In this document: positions 1 through 8,675 of the stretch, piece by piece
Position numbering within the stretch: the stretch's first letter is position 1
Layout: every line of letters starts with the position of its first letter
NCBI GenBank assembly: GCA_027592275.1
Contig: JAQCKF010000009.1
Location: 53,469-117,468, forward strand
Origin: Pseudomonadota bacterium
Lineage (GTDB): Bacteria > Pseudomonadota > Gammaproteobacteria > Pseudomonadales > Pseudohongiellaceae
Length of the DNA: 64,000 nucleotides
Direction: 5' to 3'
The notes under the pieces: model-generated
Told to the model about the DNA's origin: nothing
What the model saw: the letters and a program-made list of their open reading frames with translations, nothing else
Database searches by the model: none
Translations under genes and position numbers: made by a program

Positions 1-265
1 GATAGATTGAGCCACTGCCACTAGCCAGCAATCGCTTCATAAAAAATTCCGGAGAGGTTTGCAGAAAATTCTGGCGGCTCGAACTGCCTTCCGTCACTTC
101 GGCAGCAATTGATTCTATGTAGACATCGGGCACAGTTGTGCTAGCCAGTAGAGGAGTCTCCACTTCGAGAATATCACGCTCGGAAAAGAATCGTCTGATT
201 CTGGCAAGAGCATAGGCACGCTGCTGTAAATTTTTTATGGACGCACTTGGTTTCCAATCAACCAT
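1..265 (-). CDS. epmA: EF-P--(R)-beta-lysine ligase EpmA (GenX/PoxA), N-terminal part
   Basis: N-terminal 88 codons of a class II lysyl-tRNA-synthetase-like protein; the rest lies beyond the left window edge. It starts at ATG 265 with MVDWKPSASIKNLQQRAYAL and contains the EVETPLL segment and QTSPEFFMKRLLASG, both typical of GenX/PoxA. The family has no tRNA anticodon-binding domain. It activates beta-lysine and attaches it to Lys34 of elongation factor P in the cytoplasm. The substrate gene efp ends 55 bp upstream on the same strand, so the two are probably co-transcribed, and the partner aminomutase epmB is divergent nearby. The call rests on these motifs and this context; only the amino end is visible. 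Confidence 0.9.
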   Translation of the reverse strand, partial: MVDWKPSASIKNLQQRAYALARIRRFFSERDILEVETPLLASTTVPDVYIESIAAEVTEGSSSRQNFLQTSPEFFMKRLLASGSGSIY

Positions 266-320
266 ATTATCATCCTTCTGAAATCTACGGAGTGTTTAGG
301 AGGTAGTGAGAAAAGAAATT

Positions 321-893
321 CTATTTGGTAACGCGATTTTGGTATTCGGAGTTTCGCGTATCGATCCGAAGTACATCGCCAATATTAACGAACAAGGGCA
401 CCTTCACTACTGCACCTGAACTTAGCGTCGCCGGCTTGGTGCCACCTTGTGCTGTGTCACCCTTCAAGCCAGGGTCAGTATCTGTCACTTCGAGTTCGAC
501 AAAATTTGGCGGAGTAACCGAGATCGGCGCTTCGTTCCACAAGACCATCGTGTACTTGTCCTGCTCCTTCAACCAGATTTTCGCATCAACGATAGCATTA
601 ACATCGGCAGCAACTTGCTCGAAGCTGTCATCGGTCTTCATGAAATGCCAAAACTCTCCATCCTCGTATAGATACTGCATCTCCAGTTCCATGACATCAG
701 CCACCTCGATTGATTCACCGGACTTGAAGGTGCGCTCCCAGACTCTCCCATTGACCAGATTGCGCAGCTTCACGCGATCGAATGCCTGCCCCTTGCCGGG
801 CTTTACCTTTTCAACTTCGATCATCGAGCAGGGTTCGGAGTCAATAAGGACCTTAAGCCCTGATTTAAATTCACTGGTGGAGTAAGTCGCCAT
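321..893 (-). CDS. efp: Elongation factor P
   Basis: Full-length EF-P, 190 aa. It binds between the ribosomal P and E sites and relieves stalling at polyproline stretches. The N-terminal KOW-like domain holds the modification loop KPGKGQAF with Lys34, the residue that receives beta-lysine. Two OB-fold domains follow, and the C-terminus carries the usual [17 protein letters not shown] signature. The start ATG 893 gives the standard MATYSTSEF beginning. It sits between epmA downstream on the same strand and divergent epmB, so substrate, mutase and ligase are all in one locus. No hydroxylase gene (epmC) is visible here. Identification is secure. Confidence 0.98.
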   Translation of the reverse strand: MATYSTSEFKSGLKVLIDSEPCSMIEVEKVKPGKGQAFDRVKLRNLVNGRVWERTFKSGESIEVADVMELEMQYLYEDGEFWHFMKTDDSFEQVAADVNAIVDAKIWLKEQDKYTMVLWNEAPISVTPPNFVELEVTDTDPGLKGDTAQGGTKPATLSSGAVVKVPLFVNIGDVLRIDTRNSEYQNRVTK

Positions 894-1060
894 TTTTTCC
901 TCTTAACGCTATTTGTGTGCAAGCACGTTGTTTCTATTCGCAGTGATGATCGAAACCACGAACAAACAGGTATCGAAGGCTGCAGCCTTATCTTGCTATG
1001 ATGTGGCAACGGATACTAGCAAGTGCCCTTATAAAATCAAACACTGTTTCGAGTTACAAG

Positions 1061-2077
1061 ATGACAAACCAAGCTGTATCACTTATTCAATCAGACCGCG
1101 CTGAAACGTGGCAGGAGATTCTATCCGATCTAATAACAGATCCGCAGGAATTATTGCGCATATTGGAACTCAATCCGGACACTAGCCCATACAGCATGGA
1201 GGCACTCGCTCAATTTCCCTTGAAAGCGCCCAGACCCTTCGTGGAACGAATCGAAAAGGGCAACTGGCATGACCCGCTACTACTGCAGATCTGGCCCTCG
1301 GCATTCGAGGAGAACCAAGCTGTTGGCTTTGTTACAGACCCTCTCAATGAGGAAGAGTTCAATCCGGTCCCGGGACTTCTACACAAGTATCAGGGACGAG
1401 TACTGCTAACTGCCGCACCGCATTGCGCGATCCATTGCCGTTACTGCTTCCGGCGCCATTTCGACTATCGGGCCAACTCCCCCAGCAGGACTCAATGGGA
1501 GAAGGCATTCGCCTATATAGCTGCAGATAACAGTATCGAGGAGGTCATCCTCAGTGGCGGTGACCCACTGGCGATATCTGACAAGCAATTTCACTGGATG
1601 CTCCAGCAATTATCGAATATCAAAGCGCTTACCACCGTCAGGATTCATACCCGTATGCCTATCGTGATCCCGCAGCGGATAACTAGCGAACTACTAAGTT
1701 GCCTGAAGGAGACCCGGCTACGTGTCGTCATGGTTGTGCACTGTAACCATCACCAAGAGCTAGATAGTGCCGTTACTGAAAAATTCGACGCATTAGTCGA
1801 CGTTGACGTCACAATGCTCAATCAAGCAGTTGTTTTAAAGGATGTTAATGACAACGCCGATGCATTAATCGATTTGAATAAGGCGCTTTTTCAGCACAAT
1901 GTACTACCCTATTACTTACACATGCCCGATCAGGTTGCCGGCACCGAGCACTTCACTGTGACCGACGAACACGCCACTCAACTGATTAAGACCCTGCACG
2001 CTTCATTGCCGGGATATCTAGTTCCAAGGCTCGTAAGAGAGAACCCCGGGGAGCGAGGCAAAACCAGAATAGCTTAA
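1061..2077 (+). CDS. epmB: EF-P beta-lysylation protein EpmB (lysine 2,3-aminomutase family)
   Basis: Radical-SAM, PLP-dependent aminomutase that turns (S)-alpha-lysine into (R)-beta-lysine for EF-P modification. The CRYCFRRH segment carries the CxxxCxxC cluster ligands, followed by a GGDPL motif (SGGDPLAISD). The reading frame extends upstream to 998, but ATG 1061 (MTNQAVSLIQ) gives 338 aa and lines up with the family N-terminus, so I use it. The stop is 14 bp before the next gene, suggesting co-transcription with the degenerate GGDEF/EAL gene. It is divergent from efp across about 170 bp that must hold both promoters. Confidence 0.95.
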   Translation: MTNQAVSLIQSDRAETWQEILSDLITDPQELLRILELNPDTSPYSMEALAQFPLKAPRPFVERIEKGNWHDPLLLQIWPSAFEENQAVGFVTDPLNEEEFNPVPGLLHKYQGRVLLTAAPHCAIHCRYCFRRHFDYRANSPSRTQWEKAFAYIAADNSIEEVILSGGDPLAISDKQFHWMLQQLSNIKALTTVRIHTRMPIVIPQRITSELLSCLKETRLRVVMVVHCNHHQELDSAVTEKFDALVDVDVTMLNQAVVLKDVNDNADALIDLNKALFQHNVLPYYLHMPDQVAGTEHFTVTDEHATQLIKTLHASLPGYLVPRLVRENPGERGKTRIA

Positions 2078-2091
2078 GGACATCGCCAGGG

Positions 2092-3492
2092 ATGGAACGT
2101 CGACACACACTAGAACCCCTTCAACACTCGCTAAACTCTCTAGGCGACCCGCCACTACCCGAAAGTATTCGCAGCCCTAGCCCCCAGCAAGACAAGCGCC
2201 TGAACAAGATCGACAAAAAAGCGGCCTTTAGGAAAGATGCTCTGACGGGCCTGCATGGTCAGAGATATCTCTGCCACATGATCGACGCGTGTCTGGAGCA
2301 GAGTCGCCAGCGCAATCTCACGGCTACACTCGCGTTGCTGCAGCTTGAAAATTTCTATGAGATTCGCAGTTGGGTTGGCTTATCCGAGGCCGACCTGCTG
2401 TTGAGCGATATTGCACAGCTGTTAAAGACCTCTCTCCCGAAACGCGCGCTGCTTTGTCGTTGCCACAACTTTGAATTTGCAGTGCTTCTGATTGCCAATT
2501 GCAGCGTCAACGCACGGCTGATAACAGATAAGATCAAACATGCTTTGCTAAGTGCAGTTTCACCCTTATTGCCACGGCAGCTCGAGCTCAAGTGCGGCGT
2601 TGGCTTGGCCAAACTCGAATCGAATATACCTTCCTGGCCCGTAGTATTCGCCAGGGCCCTACACAATCTGAGCCTCGCTCACCATCACAGGGAATTGCCG
2701 GCACATCTGGTCTCGATCGGCCCGGACGTCGCTCTTAAACATTTGCATGCGGCCCTATCATGCTCCGACCTCGAACTTAATTTTCAAGCATTCGTAGGAC
2801 TCACAGAAGACCCGCTGCAGCACTATGAAGTGCGCTGTTCACTCGCACAGAACGAGCAAAGCCTACCAACTCGCCTGCTATTCGAAACGGCGGCGAAAAA
2901 CGCGCTAGGCGAGGAACTCGATCGGCGCATAATCGAACAAGTGATGAGGCGGCTTTCTAAAGACGCGATAACCAAGCGGCGTCTCGTGGTAACCCTGAGC
3001 CACAACTCTCTCGTAAGCGTCCCTTTTCTGCGCTGGCTCGAAGGCAGACTCAGTGGAAGAAGGTCTTTAGCCTCGCAGCTCGTCTTGCAGATCAGCGAGA
3101 CCGACGCGCTTATCGCGCAGCATCACTTAAGCACCTTCTGTGCGGTCATTGAAAAGCTAGGCTGTAAGCTCTCTCTGTCGGATTTTGGTTGCACGCCGAA
3201 GCCGTTGCGCTATTTATCCCTGGTGCCTGCAACCTACGTGAAGTTAGACACTGGTCTCTTAAGGAAGATCGATATGAATCAAGCCAACTTGGAGTTCTTA
3301 AGCTGCATGGTAGAAGAGCTACATGAAAGAGGGATAAGTCTAATTGCTCCTCGGTTGGAACAACTTCCTATTCTGCCACCTCTATGGCAGGCCAATGTCG
3401 ATTTCATGCAGGGGAATTGTCTCCACCGGCCATCGAGCTCTATGAACTTTGAATTTATCGAGACACAGACGGTCAGTTTTTCCTCTCGCTAA
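2092..3492 (+). CDS. Degenerate GGDEF-EAL protein, probably non-catalytic
   Basis: A 466 aa cytoplasmic protein with no signal peptide or clear membrane segment. Residues about 45-200 resemble a GGDEF domain (DALTGLHGQRYL) and about 215-450 an EAL domain (DLELNFQAFVGL, then LQISE, DFGCTPKPLRYL, DFMQGNCLHRP). The diagnostic motifs are eroded: GGDEF reads HNFEF (125-129), EAL reads EVR (246-248), and the usual DDFG is SDFG. Cyclase or phosphodiesterase activity is therefore unlikely. In FimX-like relatives such a protein acts as a c-di-GMP receptor, but binding here is inference. It follows epmB by 14 bp. The start ATG 2092 has a weak CCAGGG upstream. No specific gene name can be assigned. Confidence 0.75.
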   Translation: MERRHTLEPLQHSLNSLGDPPLPESIRSPSPQQDKRLNKIDKKAAFRKDALTGLHGQRYLCHMIDACLEQSRQRNLTATLALLQLENFYEIRSWVGLSEADLLLSDIAQLLKTSLPKRALLCRCHNFEFAVLLIANCSVNARLITDKIKHALLSAVSPLLPRQLELKCGVGLAKLESNIPSWPVVFARALHNLSLAHHHRELPAHLVSIGPDVALKHLHAALSCSDLELNFQAFVGLTEDPLQHYEVRCSLAQNEQSLPTRLLFETAAKNALGEELDRRIIEQVMRRLSKDAITKRRLVVTLSHNSLVSVPFLRWLEGRLSGRRSLASQLVLQISETDALIAQHHLSTFCAVIEKLGCKLSLSDFGCTPKPLRYLSLVPATYVKLDTGLLRKIDMNQANLEFLSCMVEELHERGISLIAPRLEQLPILPPLWQANVDFMQGNCLHRPSSSMNFEFIETQTVSFSSR

Positions 3493-3584
3493 GCAGGCCT
3501 CATTGGAATTTTATTGGGGATGCACGCCTGTAACTGCTATTCTTAAGACTCAGAGCCATCAAAGTCACCAACAGAGCGGTCGCG

Positions 3585-4997
3585 TTGCAAGAAGATATCC
3601 CCCAGAATAGCTCGCCCGCCGGGACAAGCTCGGCGTCCGCGAAAAAGAATTCTCAGATTTCCCGAAAGTTTGCCACTGCGGTCTGCCTGCTATTGTTACT
3701 CTCGATGTGCGTTTTCTGGCTGATCAGCAACTACAATACGCAGAATATCTTACGCCAGCAGGCTGATAATCTCGGAAATATTCTAGCCCAGCAAACCGCC
3801 ACACAGCTCACCGAGCTGGTGCTAGCAAATGACATGATCAGCATGAATGTCATACTAGGCAACCTCGCTAGAAATGCATCAATAGGCGAAATCGCTGTAG
3901 TCAATATCGACAACGAGATCATCGCCGCCGCTAGAAGCCAATTGAAAACACCCACAACAATAATTCCCCTGCCTATTCAGCTCAATAGAGTTCAAGCAAA
4001 CTACCAAGCCCCGATAAATGTTGCAGGCTCAACAGCCGGCTATGTGCGCCTTAGCCTCGATCTGAGCTATATCGAAACTGGAATTGTGAACAACTTTCTA
4101 TTCGTTGTGGCTGCAACGGTTCTACTGCTAATAGTTGCTGTCACACTTACCACAACTTATTTTCAATACCTCATTAGTTTCCCCGCAAACCTGCTTGCCT
4201 TTGCTATCAGCAATATAAGAAAGGGTGAGATTGAAACCTGCCCAGAGCCTAGCAACAACAACGAGCTCAGCCTCGCCATTCGACAATTCAATGCTACCGC
4301 TGAATTCTTGGCGCAGAACACCTTCTTAGATAATTTTGGACATCGAAAGCCGGAGACCGATCCCGAACAATTTACACCCAGTTACGGCACACAGGATGTG
4401 ACTCTGCTATCGATCAAGATGGCCAACTTTCACTATCTCTCCTCTACACTTAACGAAGGCACTTTGGTTAATCTGTTGAACAAGTATTATTTCTTCGCCG
4501 GCAAAGTCGCGCAGCTGTACAACGGGAAAGTAACTTACTGCTCAGAAGATGAAGTTGTTATTAATTTTGCTTCCGAACAACTAGAAGAAGAACAGGCTTT
4601 CTATGCCATCTGCTCCGGACAATTGTTTCTGCAATTGGTAGGCGATCTGAATGATATAGAGGGTGAGCACATAGCCGCAAAATTTAAACTTGCCGTACAC
4701 AGTGGGCCTGTCGTCAGCGGTTTGTATTCGCCGGTAACACAAGAAAAAAACAATCTGACCGGCAAGACACTCGATGCAACTAGAAAAATTTGTGACGAAG
4801 CACCAAATAATTCACTGCTGATCAGTGAACACTGCTTCGACCATGCTGGCGCCGCAGCTCGAATCGATGCCCAGGAATATTCGGTCATCGACGATGGCGT
4901 AGAAATGAAGACCTACTTAAGCAACGACCCAATGTCAGACAACTCCCTCCTACTCGAAAGACAAGCCATGCAATTGGCCACGCTGTACTCTGACTAA
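3585..4997 (+). CDS. Membrane sensor with AhpA/YtjB-like periplasmic part and degenerate cyclase-like domain
   Basis: A 470 aa inner-membrane protein. Membrane segment 1 is around residues 28-48, a periplasmic part with two helical stretches spans about 50-165, and membrane segment 2 is around 168-192. A HAMP-like linker follows, then a cytoplasmic domain from about 265 that resembles class III nucleotide cyclases. The latter aligns through LNKYYFFAGKVAQLYNGKV, EDEVVINF and HSGPVVSG. The first metal aspartate (usual FxDI, here SIKM) and the VNxAxR purine/transition-state block (here LDATRKI) are missing, so enzymatic cyclase activity is doubtful. The start is a TTG at 3585 with no strong ribosome-binding site, so the first residues are uncertain. 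It lies 92 bp after the GGDEF/EAL-like gene on the same strand. Confidence 0.6.
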   Translation: MQEDIPQNSSPAGTSSASAKKNSQISRKFATAVCLLLLLSMCVFWLISNYNTQNILRQQADNLGNILAQQTATQLTELVLANDMISMNVILGNLARNASIGEIAVVNIDNEIIAAARSQLKTPTTIIPLPIQLNRVQANYQAPINVAGSTAGYVRLSLDLSYIETGIVNNFLFVVAATVLLLIVAVTLTTTYFQYLISFPANLLAFAISNIRKGEIETCPEPSNNNELSLAIRQFNATAEFLAQNTFLDNFGHRKPETDPEQFTPSYGTQDVTLLSIKMANFHYLSSTLNEGTLVNLLNKYYFFAGKVAQLYNGKVTYCSEDEVVINFASEQLEEEQAFYAICSGQLFLQLVGDLNDIEGEHIAAKFKLAVHSGPVVSGLYSPVTQEKNNLTGKTLDATRKICDEAPNNSLLISEHCFDHAGAAARIDAQEYSVIDDGVEMKTYLSNDPMSDNSLLLERQAMQLATLYSD

Positions 4998-5127
4998 GTT
5001 GTAAAAATTAGGACTTGACGCGTCAGTGTATCTTGAAAAATTGAAAACAGAACCAAGCTTATGAACTCATTATCACGGCGTTCGGCAAGATCAATGCAGT
5101 TAGCGATGTAAACTACAGGAGCGACTC

Positions 5128-6210
5128 ATGACCATGAAGCTAGCACTATCCATATTCCGCCCCCTCTCACTAGTTTTGATAATTAGCGCTCTTAGCTCCC
5201 AGTTATTCGCTCAAAGTGAGAATGAGCAATCACCAGTTGATGGGGTCAGTTTTCGTTTTGTCGAAAGTAATGGAATTACTATGCGCATCGCCGAGATGGG
5301 CAAATCAGGTCCTTTGCTTTTACTGGCACATGGCTGGCCAGAGTCCTGGTATTCCTGGCGGCACCAGATTGTATCTCTAGCCAATGCCGGCTATCGCGTC
5401 GTAGCTCCTGACATGCGAGGCTTTGGTGAATCTGAGGCCCCACCCAATGTTGACGACTACGATGTGATGCACACATCCGCGGACTTGGTCGGAATCTTGG
5501 ATGCGCTGGGGGAGGAAACTGCTGTTCTGGTGGGCCATGATTGGGGAGCTATCGTCGCCTGGCAAACAGTACTGCTAAACCCTACTCGGTTCACGGCACT
5601 GATTAACATGAGCGTCCCTTACCGGGGCCGACCGGCACAATCGGCCATGGAGCGTATGACACAATCCGCCGGTGATAATTTTCACTATATTGTCTACCAC
5701 AATGAGCCAGGTGGCGTAGCAGAAGCTGAATACGACGCGAACCCACGAGGCCTGATTAGCCATGTGTATTTGGGTATAGCCGCAAACTCCGAAACGCTAC
5801 CCCCTAAGGTGACTGATCCACTGCGATCTGCCGGGGGCTGGATAGATCGACTCGGCGCACCTATTCGGTTGCCAGATTGGTTAACCGAGAACGACCTGAA
5901 TTACATCGTGTCTCAGTTTGAGAAAGCTGGCTTTCGCGGCGGCGTAAATTACTACCGAAACTTTCACCGCAATTGGGTGATCACCGAGCACCTCGCCGAC
6001 GAGAAGATCAGCATACCCACTCTATTTATTGCTGGCGAGGAGGATTTTGTGATCGGCGGCTCTACCAAGGAACAGCTCACTGCATCGATGAGCGGCGTAG
6101 TGGAAGATCTTCGTGATGTAGTGCTTATTCCAGATACTGGTCATTGGGTTCAACAGGAGGCTCCTGGTGAAACAACTGCAGCCATGCTGAAATTTTTGAA
6201 TGGCCTATAA
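5128..6210 (+). CDS. Exported alpha/beta hydrolase, soluble epoxide hydrolase type
   Basis: A 360 aa protein with a signal peptide (hydrophobic core about 12-24, likely cut after LFAQ). The alpha/beta-hydrolase core shows the HGWPESW oxyanion segment (69-75), DMRGFGES, and nucleophile Asp138 in GHDWGA. The acid Asp lies in EEDFVIG and the base His in TGHWVQQE. Both cap-domain tyrosines expected of epoxide hydrolases appear to be present (HYIVYHNEPG and NYYRNFHRNW). It should therefore open epoxides in the periplasm or outside; the substrate is unknown. AGGAGCG lies just upstream of ATG 5128. It stands alone between the signalling genes and the convergent parC. Confidence 0.85.
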   Translation: MTMKLALSIFRPLSLVLIISALSSQLFAQSENEQSPVDGVSFRFVESNGITMRIAEMGKSGPLLLLAHGWPESWYSWRHQIVSLANAGYRVVAPDMRGFGESEAPPNVDDYDVMHTSADLVGILDALGEETAVLVGHDWGAIVAWQTVLLNPTRFTALINMSVPYRGRPAQSAMERMTQSAGDNFHYIVYHNEPGGVAEAEYDANPRGLISHVYLGIAANSETLPPKVTDPLRSAGGWIDRLGAPIRLPDWLTENDLNYIVSQFEKAGFRGGVNYYRNFHRNWVITEHLADEKISIPTLFIAGEEDFVIGGSTKEQLTASMSGVVEDLRDVVLIPDTGHWVQQEAPGETTAAMLKFLNGL

Positions 6211-6263
6211 TTTGAATAGCCTATAAGAAGTTGACGATCGCTTGTCTACTTTCAGACAGATTG

Positions 6264-6298
6264 TGCTCTGTCCTGACACTGCTTGTCAGGCCAGAGCA
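6264..6298. repeat. 15 bp inverted repeat between convergent genes
   Basis: Arms TGCTCTGTCCTGACA (6264-6278) and TGTCAGGCCAGAGCA (6284-6298) pair with a single mismatch around the loop CTGCT. It lies in the 121 bp gap between the 3' ends of the epoxide hydrolase and parC genes. That position suggests a bidirectional terminator, but no T-run follows on either strand. Confidence 0.6.
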
Positions 6299-6331
6299 TG
6301 GCCTATACAACTAAGTAGTGAAGATAAATTT

Positions 6332-8605
6332 CTAATCGCTCTGCGGCTCTGTCTTAGAAACAACTTCAATCCGATCTACATTCTGGAATCCACGCGGTAG
6401 CTTGTTTCCACGTCGCCCCCTCTCACCTTGGTAGTGTTGCAGATCTGTAGGCTTAAGATTGTGGTGTCGTTTCCCTGCATGAACAGTTAGGGTGTCGTCT
6501 GCCGTTAAGACTGTTAGTGCAACTATGAATTCTATCCGCTCTGCGACACGCGCCGTGGGAATGCTAATGATCTTGTTGCCTTTACCTTTGGCCAAGCGCG
6601 GTAGTTCTGCGATCGGAAACATCAACATGCGACCTTCGTTGGTAATAGCTACGATTAGGTCATTCTTGTAGTCATTTACCATTCGCGGCGCCAGTACTTT
6701 TCCACCCTTTGGTGCTCTAAGCACAGCCTTGCCCGACTTGTTCTTGCTGATCAGGTCGCCGACCTTGCCAACGAACCCGTATCCGGCATCACTCGCGAGC
6801 AAGACATCTTTATCGTTCTCTCCTATCACCACACCTTCGAATGTTGCGCCCGAAGGTGGATTTACCTTTCCTGAGATTAGCTCACCCTGACCTCGTGCGG
6901 ACGGCAGGCTGTGTGCGGGTAAGGAATACGCGCGTCCAGTGGAATCCATGAATATGGCGAGCTGATTGCTCTTACCTCGCGCTGCGATCTTAAAGGAATC
7001 CCCAGACTTGTACTGTAGCGATGCCGGGTCAACTTCGTGGCCTTTCGCCGCGCGCACCCAGCCTCTATCGGACAATACTATCGTAACCGGTTCGGTAGAG
7101 ATCAGCTCGGTGTGGGCAAATGCCTTAGCCTCTTCTCTGATAACAAGAGGAGTGCGGCGATCATCACCAAATTTTTCGGCGTCGGCTTTTATCTCACTCT
7201 TGATAAATGTCTTCAATCGAACGGCGGAACTAAGCAATTGCTCCAAGCCCTTTCTCTCAGCGGCTAATTCTTTTTGCTCCGCGATAATTTTTATCTCTTC
7301 AAGCTTCGCTAGTTGGCGTAATTTTAATTCTAGGATTGCTTCTGCTTGACGATCAGAAATTTTAAATTTCTTAATAAGTGCTGGCTTTGGCTTATCTTCC
7401 TTACGAACGATCTTGATAACTTCATCGATATTCAAGAATGCAACGAGCAGACCCTCGAGGATATGCATGCGGTCAACGATCTTGTCCAGACGAAACTGCA
7501 AGCGTCTACGTACAGTTTCGGTGCGGAATTGCAGCCATTCTTTAAGCAGGCTGAGGATGTCTTTAACTTGTGGCCGCTTGTCGATTCCAATCATGTTGAA
7601 ATTTACGCGGTAGTTCTTCTCTAGATCAGTCGTGGAATAAAGGTGCGACATGATGGCATCGATATCGGCACGGTTCGATTTGGGTACGACGATTATACGA
7701 GTGGGATTCTCGTGGTCCGATTCGTCACGCAAGTCGACGACCATCGGCAACTTCTTTTTCTGCATCTGCGCGGCGATCTGTTCCAGCACTTTTGCGCCGG
7801 AAACCTGAAAGGGTAGAGCGTTGATGAGTATCTCGCCGTTCTCTTTGATATAGGTCGCACGCGCCTTCAACGAGCCACGGCCGGTCGTGTACAATTCTTC
7901 AATATCACTCTTTGGGGTTATCAACTCGGCTTCTGTTGGATAGTCCGGCCCCTTGATGATCTTGCATATGTCTTTTATCGTCGCCTTAGGGTTATCCAAG
8001 AGATGGATGCAGGCTGCTGCGACTTCTCTTAGATTGTGAGGAGGAATGTCAGTCGCCATACCAACCGCTATACCGCTGCCTCCATTGAGCAAGACATTGG
8101 GCAGTCTCGCCGGGAGAACTTCGGGCTCTTCCAGGGTGCCGTCGAAATTAGCCTTCCAATCGACAGTGCCTTGAGCAAGCTCACCGAGAAGTACATCGGC
8201 GTAGCCCTGCAATCGAGATTCGGTATAACGCATTGCAGCGAATGATTTCGGATCGTCTTGCGAACCCCAATTACCCTGACCATCTACCAGTGGATATCGG
8301 TAGGTGAAGGGTTGGGACATCAATACCATCGCTTCATAACAGGCCGCGTCGCCATGCGGGTGGAATTTACCGATCACGTCGCCAATGGTTCGCGCCGACT
8401 TTTTAAATTTTGCGCTTGCCTTAAGCCCCAGTTCGGACATGGCATAAACGATTCGACGCTGCACTGGTTTCAAACCATCGCCAATGTTAGGCAGGGCGCG
8501 ATCATTAATTACATACATCGAATAGTTCAGATAGGCCTGCTGCGTGTAAGTCTTTACCGCAATCTGTTCGACGCCATCTTCACTAATTGTGATTTCTTCG
8601 TTCAT
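6332..8605 (-). CDS. parC: DNA topoisomerase IV subunit A
   Basis: Full-length ParC, 757 aa, the DNA-breaking subunit that with ParE unlinks daughter chromosomes. The N-terminal breakage-reunion domain contains [26 protein letters not shown] and the catalytic tyrosine in [10 protein letters not shown]. The C-terminal region has the degenerate beta-pinwheel blades ([33 protein letters not shown]) of ParC rather than a GyrA box series. The residue equivalent to E. coli Ser80, the quinolone-contacting serine, is Ala87 here; the equivalent of Glu84 is retained (Glu91). It lies 70 bp downstream of parE on the same strand, so the two subunits are probably made from one transcript. GAGAA precedes ATG 8605. 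Confidence 0.97.
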   Translation of the reverse strand: MNEEITISEDGVEQIAVKTYTQQAYLNYSMYVINDRALPNIGDGLKPVQRRIVYAMSELGLKASAKFKKSARTIGDVIGKFHPHGDAACYEAMVLMSQPFTYRYPLVDGQGNWGSQDDPKSFAAMRYTESRLQGYADVLLGELAQGTVDWKANFDGTLEEPEVLPARLPNVLLNGGSGIAVGMATDIPPHNLREVAAACIHLLDNPKATIKDICKIIKGPDYPTEAELITPKSDIEELYTTGRGSLKARATYIKENGEILINALPFQVSGAKVLEQIAAQMQKKKLPMVVDLRDESDHENPTRIIVVPKSNRADIDAIMSHLYSTTDLEKNYRVNFNMIGIDKRPQVKDILSLLKEWLQFRTETVRRRLQFRLDKIVDRMHILEGLLVAFLNIDEVIKIVRKEDKPKPALIKKFKISDRQAEAILELKLRQLAKLEEIKIIAEQKELAAERKGLEQLLSSAVRLKTFIKSEIKADAEKFGDDRRTPLVIREEAKAFAHTELISTEPVTIVLSDRGWVRAAKGHEVDPASLQYKSGDSFKIAARGKSNQLAIFMDSTGRAYSLPAHSLPSARGQGELISGKVNPPSGATFEGVVIGENDKDVLLASDAGYGFVGKVGDLISKNKSGKAVLRAPKGGKVLAPRMVNDYKNDLIVAITNEGRMLMFPIAELPRLAKGKGNKIISIPTARVAERIEFIVALTVLTADDTLTVHAGKRHHNLKPTDLQHYQGERGRRGNKLPRGFQNVDRIEVVSKTEPQSD

Positions 8606-8675
8606 TAAATTCTCGGTTTCTGTTCTCTAATAACTAATCTACTTTGATACTAGGGCGCAGCGCCCTCGTAACTAT

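Noticed and set aside
325..885. 186-codon open frame antisense to efp
   Set aside because: It mirrors the efp coding sequence; codon constraints of efp explain it, and the translation matches nothing I know.
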